Positions 8,064 to 16,691 of a stretch of DNA of 35,455 nucleotides are shown here, in pieces. Source of the stretch: an uncultured Brachyspira sp. Its GTDB lineage: Bacteria > Spirochaetota > Brachyspiria > Brachyspirales > Brachyspiraceae. Location: contig CALXXQ010000079.1 of assembly GCA_944392715.1 (NCBI GenBank), positions 1 through 35,455 of the forward strand, written 5' to 3'. Position numbers and translations under genes: made by a program. Below the pieces are notes generated by a model. It did no database searches. It was not told the origin of the DNA and was given only the letters and a program-made list of their open reading frames with translations. The first letter of the stretch is position 1. Every line of letters starts with the position of its first letter.

Positions 8064-9248
8064 ATGGTTGATTTTAATATTATTGAGTTCAAAAAAGATT
8101 CTGCAATATTTGTTGCTGGCGAGAGTGCAAGAGATGTTTTTTATATAATAAAAGAAGGTACTATAATAGATAAAAATTATGTTGTAGAAAATACTAATTT
8201 TGAATTTACTACTGGTGATATATTAGGAATTGTTTCAGCTATATTATCAGAGCCTTATTATTCAACTGCAATAGCTATGACAGATGTTAAATTAATAGAA
8301 ATAAATATAAAAGATATATACAATATAGAAGATAAAAAAATAATAGAAAATATATATAAATATTTAATAAAATTTATGGAGATATGGCTTGGAAAATATT
8401 TTCATAAATTATCCGAGGCTTTGAAAGTTGAAAATTACAGAGAAAATAATGCTCTTGAAATAGCCAAAATTTATGATGACAATGAATTTAAACATGCAGC
8501 TGTATATATGTACAAAAAAATAATAGAAATGTTTCCTGATGAAAATCATGATGAAATAAAAAATAAAATAAATATTATAGAAAAAACATGCAATATAGAG
8601 CCTCCTTTAGAGATAACTCCTAATTTGTATGAATATAAAACTGGAAGCTGTATATTTTCTGAATTGGAAAGCAATACAAATTTATATGTTATAAGAGACG
8701 GAAAAGTTGGAGTATACAGTGTATTTGATGGAAGGCTGATTACAAGAATAATATTTAAAAGTGGAAATATTATAGGTTATAAACCAATACTAGGAAATAA
8801 ATTTTTACTTACAACCTGTATAGTACTGGAAGATACAATACTGCATATTGTAAATAAAGAAGATTTTCTAAGATTAGCAACCACAAATACAAAACTTCAA
8901 CACTATCTTGTAAATATAATGGCTAGAAGAATATATAATACTATAATAAAAAGCTATAGTATAGGTATGAAAAGTGTAATTGGAAAATTCTATAGCATGA
9001 TATATTCATTTGCCAAAACAGAATTATTATTTGATAAAAATATTGATTTTTTGGAACTTCCATACACAGCCCATGATATATGCGGAATGATTGGGATAGA
9101 AAATAGCAGCTATGTAAAATCTGAAATTAATAAGGCAAAGGTAATATTATTTTCAAGACATGAAAAAATAATAATTCCAAGCTTGCAGAATTTCTTTGAA
9201 GAGTATAATATGTATAGGAAAAGAAATTCAACTGCAAATATTAATTAA
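8064..9248 (+). CDS. Dual-CNB Crp/Fnr-like protein, paralogue 1
   Basis: 394 aa from the ATG at 8064, chosen over an in-frame TTG at 8049 because GGGAG at 8051-8055 is placed to serve 8064. Domain order: CNB fold 1 (about 5-85, DVFYIIKEGTII, TTGDILGIVSAIL), a long helix, one TPR-like hairpin (about 128-165, ALEIAKIYDDNEF...), CNB fold 2 (about 187-275, NLYVIRDGKVGVYSVF), a coiled-coil-like helix, and a CRP-type winged helix (about 330-385) with DICGMIGIENSS as the HTH. In the places where CRP has Glu72 and Arg82 it has Ile and Tyr, so binding of cAMP in the CRP manner is doubtful. First of five adjacent paralogues; with copy 5 it keeps the best HTH. Probably a transcription regulator; ligand unknown. 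Confidence 0.85.
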   Translation: MVDFNIIEFKKDSAIFVAGESARDVFYIIKEGTIIDKNYVVENTNFEFTTGDILGIVSAILSEPYYSTAIAMTDVKLIEINIKDIYNIEDKKIIENIYKYLIKFMEIWLGKYFHKLSEALKVENYRENNALEIAKIYDDNEFKHAAVYMYKKIIEMFPDENHDEIKNKINIIEKTCNIEPPLEITPNLYEYKTGSCIFSELESNTNLYVIRDGKVGVYSVFDGRLITRIIFKSGNIIGYKPILGNKFLLTTCIVLEDTILHIVNKEDFLRLATTNTKLQHYLVNIMARRIYNTIIKSYSIGMKSVIGKFYSMIYSFAKTELLFDKNIDFLELPYTAHDICGMIGIENSSYVKSEINKAKVILFSRHEKIIIPSLQNFFEEYNMYRKRNSTANIN

Positions 9249-9276
9249 ATATTTATAGAATTGTTAATTTTTTATA

Positions 9277-9304
9277 TTGACATAACTTACTAATATATTA
9301 TAAT
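9277..9304 (+). promoter_or_regulatory. Promoter of CNB paralogue 2
   Basis: Perfect TTGACA (9277-9282), 16-bp spacer, perfect TATAAT (9299-9304). The predicted leader is about 24 bases and contains no Shine-Dalgarno sequence before the ATG at 9335. Confidence 0.75.
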
Positions 9305-9334
9305 ACCGCCTGATAATATTTACAAATTAATTTT

Positions 9335-10495
9335 ATGGAAAAATACGATACTGTTAAATTTAGCAAAAATGATTTGATAATAAGAGCTGGTGAAAATCCA
9401 TCTGATTATTTCTATATATTAATAGAAGGTAAAGCTATATCACATTATGATTTTTATAAAGAATATAAGACTGAAAATAAAAAGGGTTCTATAATAGGTC
9501 TAATTTCTTCAATTACAAGAGAGCCATATTTCTCAACTGTTGAGGCTGTAGAAAATTCAGAATTTCTAAAAATAAAAATAAATAGTATAATAGATATTGA
9601 AAATGAAGATCTTTTAAATAAAATATATACCTATTTATATTTTATTTTAGAAATTTGGTTAAGCAAATACTATACAATATTAGCTGTAAATAAAGTAGAT
9701 TTATATAATAAAGATGATATAATCACTATGGCAAATATTTATAGGAACAATGGTTTTTTAGACGCTAGCTACAAATTATGTTTAAAATATATAGAGCTTT
9801 TTCCTGAAAATCCAGATATTGACAAGATTAATGACTTTATAAAAGATATTAACCCTAATATAAAAGAAGCAGAATCCATAGATAACTCTATATATAAATT
9901 TCCAAAAGGATATTGCCTATACACCGAATTAGATTCAAGCGATAATATGTATTTAATACAATCTGGTAAAGTAGGAGTATATAGTATAGTTAATTCTAAA
10001 CAAGTTATTAGAAATATTTATATAGATGGCTATATTGTTAATGGATATAATCCAACATTAGAATATAAACCTCTATTAACAACTGCTATAGCTCTTGAAG
10101 ATTCTATTATAAATATAATAAAAAAAGATCAATTAATAGAAATGATGTATAAAAATAAATCTTCAAAAATTAACTTTGTCAAAATGACATCACTTAAAGT
10201 AAATAATGCTATTTTAAAAATTAAAGCACTCAAAAATGACAAATTACAATATAAACTAATAATTATAATTTATTCTATATTAAAGATGAAAACTTTATTC
10301 AATAAAAATGCTGTAAAATTGACTTTATCCTATACAATAGAAGATATAAAAAATATTTTAAATCTAAATTTACCTAATGAAGAAATTTACAAAGAATTAA
10401 AAAATATTAAATATATAGAAGTTGATTCATCCTTTACTATTAAAATAACAAATATAAAAAATTATTTGAAAGAATATAGAAATTATACAATATAG
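9335..10495 (+). CDS. Dual-CNB Crp/Fnr-like protein, paralogue 2 (degenerate HTH)
   Basis: 386 aa with the same layout as its neighbours: CNB 1 (DYFYILIEGKAI...GLISSITREPYFST), TPR-like hairpin (TMANIYRNNGFLDASYK), CNB 2 (NMYLIQSGKVGVYSIV...PLLTTAIALEDS), and a C-terminal winged-helix remnant. In that last part the helix is EDIKNILNLN in place of DICGMIGIE, and the protein ends soon after YRNYTI. It is transcribed from its own consensus promoter but has no Shine-Dalgarno site; translation may depend on an unstructured AT-rich leader. The weakened HTH suggests loss or change of DNA binding, so it may act as a sensor or heterodimer partner. That is inference; the paralogy is plainly visible. 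Confidence 0.82.
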   Translation: MEKYDTVKFSKNDLIIRAGENPSDYFYILIEGKAISHYDFYKEYKTENKKGSIIGLISSITREPYFSTVEAVENSEFLKIKINSIIDIENEDLLNKIYTYLYFILEIWLSKYYTILAVNKVDLYNKDDIITMANIYRNNGFLDASYKLCLKYIELFPENPDIDKINDFIKDINPNIKEAESIDNSIYKFPKGYCLYTELDSSDNMYLIQSGKVGVYSIVNSKQVIRNIYIDGYIVNGYNPTLEYKPLLTTAIALEDSIINIIKKDQLIEMMYKNKSSKINFVKMTSLKVNNAILKIKALKNDKLQYKLIIIIYSILKMKTLFNKNAVKLTLSYTIEDIKNILNLNLPNEEIYKELKNIKYIEVDSSFTIKITNIKNYLKEYRNYTI

Positions 10496-10506
10496 TATAA
10501 TTATAG

Positions 10507-10534
10507 TTGACATAATTTTTGTAAGTATTATAAT
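10507..10534 (+). promoter_or_regulatory. Promoter of CNB paralogue 3
   Basis: Perfect TTGACA (10507-10512), 16-bp spacer, perfect TATAAT (10529-10534). Both it and the paralogue 2 promoter begin TTGACATAA and end TATTATAAT, so they look duplicated together with the genes. No Shine-Dalgarno follows. Confidence 0.75.
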
Positions 10535-10578
10535 TTAAAATAATAAATAATATTTTAAATTATATTTACTTATTAATT

Positions 10579-11730
10579 ATGGACAAATATAGATTAGTAA
10601 AATATGAAAAAGGTAAAATAGTATTAGAAGATGCCAAAAATTCTGAAGATTATTTTTATATAATATCAAGAGGCAAAGTAATAGCATACAATAATTTCTA
10701 TGATAAAACTTATTCTTATAGAAAAGGAGATATTGTAGGATTAATATCTTCTATAACAAAAGAACCTTACTATTCTACAATAGAAACTATAGAAGATACA
10801 GAATTGTGGGAAATAAAAACTGAGTATATAGATAAAATTAATAATAAACATTTAATAAATAAAATATCAGACTATTTATATTTAATATTAGAAATTTGGC
10901 TTAGTAAATATTATGCTGCTGTAATAAAAAATAAAACAGATTTATATAATAAAGAAGATCCATTAACTATGGCACAAATTTATAAAGATGCTGGGTTTAC
11001 AGAGGCAAGCCATAAAATATGTTCTGATTATATAAAGTTATTTAGTAAAGATTACAATACAGAACATGTAATGAATTTTATGAAAGATCTAAAAAGAGTA
11101 AAGCAGCCTGTTCATATAAATAAAAATTCTTATAAAATGTATAAAGGACATTGCCTATATTCAGAATTAGAAGCAGATGAATATGTATATTATATAAGAT
11201 CTGGAAGAGTTGGAATATACAATATAATGGATTCTAAATATTCACTTAGAACAATTTTTCCTAAAGAATATATAATTGATGCACATAAACCAACCTTGGA
11301 ATATACTCCCCTATTTACAACTGCTATAGTTTTGGAAGATTCTATTATAGATGTTATGACTAAAGAGGAATTGATAAAAATATTGTATGATGACAGCAAT
11401 ATGAGATTGAAAATTATTAAAATGATATCTATAAGAGTTATAAGTACTATATTAAAATTAAAATCTATCAAAAAAACAAATTTAGAAGAACGTCTAATAG
11501 TATTAATATATTCAATTTTAAAAATAGAAACATTATTCTATGAAAAAGATTATATAAAATTATATTATAAAATAGAAGATATAAAAAATATGATTCATGA
11601 TGATGCGGATATAAATAATATAGAAAATGCCATAAAAAACATAGATTATATAGAATTTGATAGTTTCAATAAAATTATAATAACAGATATAAAAGAATAT
11701 TTAAAAAAATACAAAAGCTATACAGAATAA
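10579..11730 (+). CDS. Dual-CNB Crp/Fnr-like protein, paralogue 3 (degenerate HTH)
   Basis: 383 aa, closest to paralogue 2: both share GLISSIT-EPY-ST in CNB 1, NKxDLYNKxD before the TPR-like hairpin, and KPTLEYxPL-TTAIxLEDSII type text in CNB 2. The C-terminal helix reads EDIKNMIHDDAD, which is a poor HTH, and the chain ends KSYTE. CNB 1 carries no Arg or Glu at the cAMP phosphate-binding positions. Own promoter, no Shine-Dalgarno before ATG 10579. After the stop there is a 178-bp AT-only spacer before paralogue 4. Likely a regulator or sensor with altered or absent DNA binding. Confidence 0.82.
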   Translation: MDKYRLVKYEKGKIVLEDAKNSEDYFYIISRGKVIAYNNFYDKTYSYRKGDIVGLISSITKEPYYSTIETIEDTELWEIKTEYIDKINNKHLINKISDYLYLILEIWLSKYYAAVIKNKTDLYNKEDPLTMAQIYKDAGFTEASHKICSDYIKLFSKDYNTEHVMNFMKDLKRVKQPVHINKNSYKMYKGHCLYSELEADEYVYYIRSGRVGIYNIMDSKYSLRTIFPKEYIIDAHKPTLEYTPLFTTAIVLEDSIIDVMTKEELIKILYDDSNMRLKIIKMISIRVISTILKLKSIKKTNLEERLIVLIYSILKIETLFYEKDYIKLYYKIEDIKNMIHDDADINNIENAIKNIDYIEFDSFNKIIITDIKEYLKKYKSYTE

Positions 11731-11854
11731 TAAAAAATGTAATATTTATAGTAAAAAAATTAGTGCTTTTACATATAAAAAGTATAATAAACAATACAAT
11801 ATTTAAATAATACTTAACTTTTTTATAATAATACAGAAAATTATAGTATAAACA

Positions 11855-11882
11855 TTGTTTTTTTAAAAAAAAGTATTACAAT
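11855..11882 (+). promoter_or_regulatory. Probable promoter of CNB paralogue 4
   Basis: TTGTTT (11855-11860), 16-bp spacer consisting of T and A tracts, TACAAT (11877-11882). It is weaker than the promoters of paralogues 2 and 3. The rest of the spacer from 11731 shows AT tracts and no terminator. Confidence 0.4.
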
Positions 11883-11908
11883 ATAAAAAAAATTAAGTTT
11901 ATAAAATT

Positions 11909-13066
11909 ATGGACAATTATAGAACTATAAAATTTCCGAAATCATCTTTTATATATGAACAAGGGAATTATCCTAAAGATTCTTTTTATATAATAACTAA
12001 AGGAAAAGCAGTATCTTATGCCATTAATTCTAATAATTATAATAAAGAATATAATGTAGGACATATAATAGGACTTGTTAATTTAGCTGTAAGTGAACCT
12101 TATGATGTAAGTATAGAAGCTATTGAAGATGTTGAAGTTTTAGAGTTTAATTTATATGATATAAACAATATTACAAATAATGATTTAATAAAAAAAATAT
12201 ATGAATATTTAAATAATACATTAGAAACTTGGCTGTCTCGTTACTATATAATTTTGGTAAAAAATAAATTAGATTTATACTATAAAGAAAATGTCTTTAC
12301 AATGGCTGATATATATTTAAAAAATGGATTTTCTGAAGTTTCTTCAAAATTGTATTTAGAATACATAAAAACTTTAGAAAACAAAGATGATATAGAATAT
12401 GCTGAAATAGAACTATTAAAACTTCCGCCTCCAATTAATCCAAGTACATTTACATCTAATATATTTTTATATAAGAAAGGAAGCTGTCTATATACAGAGT
12501 TTAAACCTAGTAATTATTTATATGTAATATTATCAGGAAGAATAGGTATATACAGTATTATAAATGGAAATCTATTATTAAAAGATATATATAAAAAAAA
12601 TTATGTTATAGACGGATATGAACCAAAATTAGAATATAAGCCTCTTCTTACAACAGCAGTAGCTTTAGAAACTTCATATATAAAAATATTAAAAAAAGAA
12701 GAATTCATAGAAATGCTGATTAATGATAGGCAGTTGAGGCTATATCATATAAAAATGATGTCTATGAAAATTATTAATGTATTATCTAAAATAAAAGCTA
12801 TAGAAGAAGAAAAAATGATTTTTAAATTATTCATACTAATATCTGCTTCAATAAAAATAGATACACTATTTGATGAACAAAACACATTAGTAATACCATA
12901 TACAATTAATGATATAAAAAATTCTATTAACATATCTGTAGAAGATATAATTGAAAATTTAAAAAAAATAAAATCTATAGAAATTATTAAAGATAAGTAT
13001 ATAAGAATTATAGATATTAATGATTTTTTTAAAGAATATCATGAATATCAAAAAAATAATTATTGA
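11909..13066 (+). CDS. Dual-CNB Crp/Fnr-like protein, paralogue 4 (degenerate HTH)
   Basis: 385 aa. CNB 1 is the most divergent of the five (GLVNLAVSEPYDVSIEA), the TPR-like hairpin is TMADIYLKNGFSEVSSK, CNB 2 has YVILSGRIGIYSII and PLLTTAVALETS. The C-terminal helix is NDIKNSINIS followed by a short wing, again without the DICxMIGIE core. No Shine-Dalgarno sequence precedes ATG 11909. The stop codon TGA at 13064-13066 lies inside the -35 box of the next gene, so the array is packed tightly. Probable regulator or ligand sensor, ligand unknown. Confidence 0.82.
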   Translation: MDNYRTIKFPKSSFIYEQGNYPKDSFYIITKGKAVSYAINSNNYNKEYNVGHIIGLVNLAVSEPYDVSIEAIEDVEVLEFNLYDINNITNNDLIKKIYEYLNNTLETWLSRYYIILVKNKLDLYYKENVFTMADIYLKNGFSEVSSKLYLEYIKTLENKDDIEYAEIELLKLPPPINPSTFTSNIFLYKKGSCLYTEFKPSNYLYVILSGRIGIYSIINGNLLLKDIYKKNYVIDGYEPKLEYKPLLTTAVALETSYIKILKKEEFIEMLINDRQLRLYHIKMMSMKIINVLSKIKAIEEEKMIFKLFILISASIKIDTLFDEQNTLVIPYTINDIKNSINISVEDIIENLKKIKSIEIIKDKYIRIIDINDFFKEYHEYQKNNY

Positions 13067-13090
13067 CATCCCATATAAATGTATTAAAAT
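13063..13090 (+). promoter_or_regulatory. Promoter of CNB paralogue 5, overlapping the stop codon of paralogue 4
   Basis: TTGACA (13063-13068), 16-bp spacer, TAAAAT (13085-13090). The TGA stop of paralogue 4 forms part of the -35 box. A good Shine-Dalgarno (TGAGGA) follows, placed for the ATG at 13117. Confidence 0.65.
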
Positions 13091-13116
13091 ATTTACAAAC
13101 AATATGAGGATTATTT

Positions 13117-14310
13117 ATGTTAAATTACAAAAGTATCAATTTCAGTAAATCTTCTACAATATTCATAGAAGGTCAGGAACCAAAATATACATTCTATATA
13201 ATAAAAAAAGGAAGTGTTATAGTATATAGTTATTTCGCTGATAATTACACAATAGAATATAAAGAAGGCGAAATTATAGGATTATTCAATGCCGTTTTAA
13301 ATGAACCTTATTTTTCTACGGTAAAAGCTTTGGAAGATGTAGAAGTAATAGAAATGAATATTAATGAAATAGAAAAGATAGATACAATAAGTCTTATAAA
13401 TAAAATATATGATTATCTCATTATTAATATAGAAAGATGGTTAAGCAGATATTATTATTTTTTGCATAAAGAAAATAGTCCTTATTATCATAATAAAAAT
13501 AAAAAATTTGACATTATTGAAATGTGCAAAATATATTTAAATAATGGTTTTAATGATGCTTCATATAAATTATATCAAAAATATATAGAGTTAAATCCAA
13601 ATGATGAAAATAAAAAACAAGAACTTGATAATTTATTAAAGAATATTAAATCTGTAGAAGAACCTGAGAATGTAGAGGGAAATATATACAAATATAAAAA
13701 AGGATATTGCTTATATACAGAACTTCAGGGAAAAGATAATTTATATTCAATAAAGTATGGAAAAGTAGGTGTATACAATATATTTGATTCTAAACAAGTA
13801 ACAAGGAGAATTTTATCAGCGGAAGATGTGCTTAATGGGTATAGTCCTATTTCCAAAAATAGTAAGTATCTATTTACAACAGCAGTGGTCCTTGAAGACT
13901 CTATTATACAGTTAATAAAAAAAGAAGAGGCTATGGATTGGGTGCAATCTGATAGAAATTTAAGATTATATTTTGTAAAAATGATGAGTATGAGAATTTA
14001 CAGCACTATTTCAAGAATAAGAGCTTTCAATGCTAATAATATAGTGAGTAAATTTGTAATTATAATAGAAGCATTAATAAAAACAGAGCTTCTATTTAAA
14101 AGTATGAGAAAAATAAATTTCCAATACAATATAAATGATATATGCTCTATGATAGGAATAGAATATAAAGAAAGCATAGAGACTGATGTATTAAAAATTA
14201 AATCTTTAGAAATATCAAAAGAAGGATATTTGAAAGTAAATAATATAGAAGAATTTTATAAAGAATATGAAATATACAAACAAAGAAACTCTTATAAAAT
14301 AGATAATTAA
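13117..14310 (+). CDS. Dual-CNB Crp/Fnr-like protein, paralogue 5
   Basis: 397 aa. CNB 1 (FYIIKKGSVIVYS, GLFNAVLNEPYFST), TPR-like hairpin (IEMCKIYLNNGFNDASYK), CNB 2 (NLYSIKYGKVGVYNIF, LFTTAVVLEDS), helical linker, and a winged helix with NDICSMIGIEYK. This HTH core and the C-terminal tail EIYKQRNS match paralogue 1 (DICGMIGIE, MYRKRNS) and set these two apart from the three copies between them. It has a proper Shine-Dalgarno site. It converges with tlyA and the two genes overlap by 4 bases, with no terminator seen. Probably a DNA-binding regulator; target genes unknown. Confidence 0.85.
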   Translation: MLNYKSINFSKSSTIFIEGQEPKYTFYIIKKGSVIVYSYFADNYTIEYKEGEIIGLFNAVLNEPYFSTVKALEDVEVIEMNINEIEKIDTISLINKIYDYLIINIERWLSRYYYFLHKENSPYYHNKNKKFDIIEMCKIYLNNGFNDASYKLYQKYIELNPNDENKKQELDNLLKNIKSVEEPENVEGNIYKYKKGYCLYTELQGKDNLYSIKYGKVGVYNIFDSKQVTRRILSAEDVLNGYSPISKNSKYLFTTAVVLEDSIIQLIKKEEAMDWVQSDRNLRLYFVKMMSMRIYSTISRIRAFNANNIVSKFVIIIEALIKTELLFKSMRKINFQYNINDICSMIGIEYKESIETDVLKIKSLEISKEGYLKVNNIEEFYKEYEIYKQRNSYKIDN

Positions 14311-15029
14311 ATTATAAAATGCACCAAATATTCTATATTACCTTTGGAGCCTTTTATTGGTGATACAGTTCTATTAACTTCTTTAAAGCCTGATTCCTCT
14401 ATTCTTTTAACAGCATTATTTAATATTTTATCTCTTAATGCATCATCTCTAATTATTCCGCCTTTTGAAACATCACCTTTTTCGGCTTCAAATTGAGGTT
14501 TAATCAAACTAACCCAAAAATCTAAATCATTTAATTCTCTAAATATGATAGGAGATATTTTTGACACAGATATAAAAGAAACATCACTTACTACAACAGA
14601 TGGAATTCCATCATTAAACATATCTCTTTTTATATCTTTAGCATTGAAATCTTCTATAGATACTACCCTATTATCATTTCTAAGCTTATATACAAGCTGA
14701 TTATGTCCAACATCAAGAGCATAAACTTTTTTAGCACCGTATTTAAGAAGACAATCTGTGAATCCTCCTGTAGAAGCTCCAATATCTAAACATATCTTAT
14801 TTTCTACAGATATACCAAATGCTAAAAAAGCTTTCTCTAATTTTTCTCCAGCCCTTGACACATATTTTATATTATTAATAACTTCTATCCTATCAGTATC
14901 CTTTACTTTATGAGCCTTAGAAGTTACTTTTACTCCATTAACAAATACACATCCAGCAAGTATTATATCCTGTGCCTTAGCTCTGCTTTCAGTATAACCC
15001 TCGCTATGCACATATTCATCTAATCTCAT
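14307..15029 (-). CDS. tlyA: TlyA family rRNA 2'-O-methyltransferase / haemolysin A
   Basis: 240 aa. An N-terminal S4 RNA-binding domain (residues 1-60, MRLDEYVHSEGYTESRAKAQ) is followed by an FtsJ-like methyltransferase with SAM motif LDIGASTGGFTDCLL and the catalytic residues spread over VVSDVSFIS and LIKPQFE. TlyA enzymes methylate the 2'-OH of C1920 in 23S rRNA and, in the longer TlyA(II) form, C1409 in 16S rRNA; this short version looks like type I. Loss of TlyA gives capreomycin resistance in mycobacteria. In Brachyspira hyodysenteriae the gene was first described as a haemolysin gene. It starts 12 bp after the upstream exported-protein gene without its own Shine-Dalgarno, so it is probably translated by coupling. 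Confidence 0.93.
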   Translation of the reverse strand: MRLDEYVHSEGYTESRAKAQDIILAGCVFVNGVKVTSKAHKVKDTDRIEVINNIKYVSRAGEKLEKAFLAFGISVENKICLDIGASTGGFTDCLLKYGAKKVYALDVGHNQLVYKLRNDNRVVSIEDFNAKDIKRDMFNDGIPSVVVSDVSFISVSKISPIIFRELNDLDFWVSLIKPQFEAEKGDVSKGGIIRDDALRDKILNNAVKRIEESGFKEVNRTVSPIKGSKGNIEYLVHFII

Positions 15030-15041
15030 CTAGAACAAATA

Positions 15042-16556
15042 TTACTCTAATCCAAAGAAAGATTTAATTATAGAAAGAGAATTTCTTTCTTTATCTCTAA
15101 TATTAACTTTTAAAAGAATCTGAGTATGATTGCTTTCTAATTCATTTGAAGTTATATAAACTGATTCAAAAGTTTCAGTATATTCATCTCCAATTCCATA
15201 TAATGATAAATTAGGATTGAGTTCTAAATATAATGCTATAGTATTATTTTTAGCTAATTCAATTTTATCAGCAGATAATTGTGTTCCTGGAGCTTCTCCA
15301 TTAACTATAGAATCTATAACATTAGAATTATCAGATATATACAATATAGAATCTTTTATATAGCATGAATAACCGCTTATAGTATAAATATCATTAGCAG
15401 AATCTTCAGCAAAAGCTTCTAATATAACCTTAACAGTATCAGCATCAGTTATTGAAGCTGAAATAAAAACAGCAACAGATTCATCTACATTATCTTCAGG
15501 TCTATCCCAAACAGAAACAAATATATCTCCACCTAAAAGTTCTATAAGCTTATAAGCATCTATTCCATTCTTTTCTAAAGTTTTTAATTCTTCAGCAAGA
15601 GGAAGATTTTTAATATCTCCAATGATATTTTTAATATGTTTAGATAATTCCTGACTATTAAATGCTAATGATAAGAATCCGTAATTGTTCTCTCCATTAA
15701 CAAAAGAATATATATTATCAGCCAATTCTTTTTTTAGCAAAGATGTATCATATGGATAATTAGGAGCATAACTATCAACAATTACTTGTGCATCTCCATT
15801 ATTAAAATTAATTTTTGATGTAATAACAGCATCTTTATAACTTTCTTTAGATACTCCATCATAACTTCTTCCAAATAAAAATTTAGCAAAATCAGAATTA
15901 TCATCAGCTAAAGTATTTAAATTAGCCCAAATATAAGAGTCATTAGTTTCATTTTCTAAAGCCAAAAACTTTTCATCTTCTAAAGGAGTATTATTAACGA
16001 ATACATAATTAACTATATTAGCAATATCTTCTTTATTTAATTCTTCATTATACCAATAATTATCTTTTAATTTGATAGTAACAGCAAATACTTCCTGATT
16101 CCAAGAAATTAAATTATATTCATCTAAAGCTAAATATCTATAAGCTGCATTCTCAGCAACAGAAATTAATTTATCTTCCTGGCTTGCCATTTTTATCATA
16201 AGTTTATCTAATTCTGTAATATTTTTAACATCAAGTAAAACAGATACCTGCTGATATCCATTGAAAAATATTACCCTAGATGTATTTGAAAAATCTATAT
16301 AATCATTTAATTTATTTGTCATAACTTCAGCTACAAATGCATCATCTCTATATTCTAAATATCTATCAGCATATTCCTGCATAAAAAATTTGTTTAGAAT
16401 ATTTTGCAAATCAATTTCGCCTTTTTGAGCCAAAGTACCAGCATTAAAAGAAAAAACGCTATCAACATTGTTAGGTATATATTTCTTATCAACTGCATAA
16501 ATTAAGCTGCTCAATGTAAATAAAAATAATAATCCTATTAATACTACCCTATTCAT
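15042..16556 (-). CDS. Exported protein of unknown function, upstream of tlyA
   Basis: 504 aa. A Sec signal peptide (MNRVVLIGLLFLFTLSSLIYA, cleavage probably after LIYA) is followed by a long acidic mature chain with no further membrane span. The text contains two similar halves: each has a stretch describing a strand-rich domain (NTSRVIFFNGYQQVSVLLD early; GGDIFVSVWDRPEDNVDESV later) and a conserved-looking ISGYSCYIKDSILYISDN. This resembles the periplasmic DUF3352/DUF4836 style proteins but I am not certain. RBS AAGGAG. It leads a two-gene unit with tlyA, from a promoter at 16603-16630. Confidence 0.7.
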   Translation of the reverse strand: MNRVVLIGLLFLFTLSSLIYAVDKKYIPNNVDSVFSFNAGTLAQKGEIDLQNILNKFFMQEYADRYLEYRDDAFVAEVMTNKLNDYIDFSNTSRVIFFNGYQQVSVLLDVKNITELDKLMIKMASQEDKLISVAENAAYRYLALDEYNLISWNQEVFAVTIKLKDNYWYNEELNKEDIANIVNYVFVNNTPLEDEKFLALENETNDSYIWANLNTLADDNSDFAKFLFGRSYDGVSKESYKDAVITSKINFNNGDAQVIVDSYAPNYPYDTSLLKKELADNIYSFVNGENNYGFLSLAFNSQELSKHIKNIIGDIKNLPLAEELKTLEKNGIDAYKLIELLGGDIFVSVWDRPEDNVDESVAVFISASITDADTVKVILEAFAEDSANDIYTISGYSCYIKDSILYISDNSNVIDSIVNGEAPGTQLSADKIELAKNNTIALYLELNPNLSLYGIGDEYTETFESVYITSNELESNHTQILLKVNIRDKERNSLSIIKSFFGLE

Positions 16557-16602
16557 TAATAGTCTCCTTCAAAGTAAGTTATAAAAATATAGTATATTTT
16601 AT

Positions 16603-16630
16603 ATTATATTAGACTGTAATTAAAAGTCAA
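16603..16630 (-). promoter_or_regulatory. Promoter of the exported-protein / tlyA unit
   Basis: On the minus strand, TTGACT (16630-16625), 16-bp spacer, TATAAT (16608-16603), followed by AAGGAG just before the ATG at 16556. It is divergent from the GH57 promoter. Confidence 0.7.
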
Positions 16631-16691
16631 GTATTAATAATTTCACATATATAATTTTAATTAAAAAATATGTAATTTGAAGTAAAAATTC

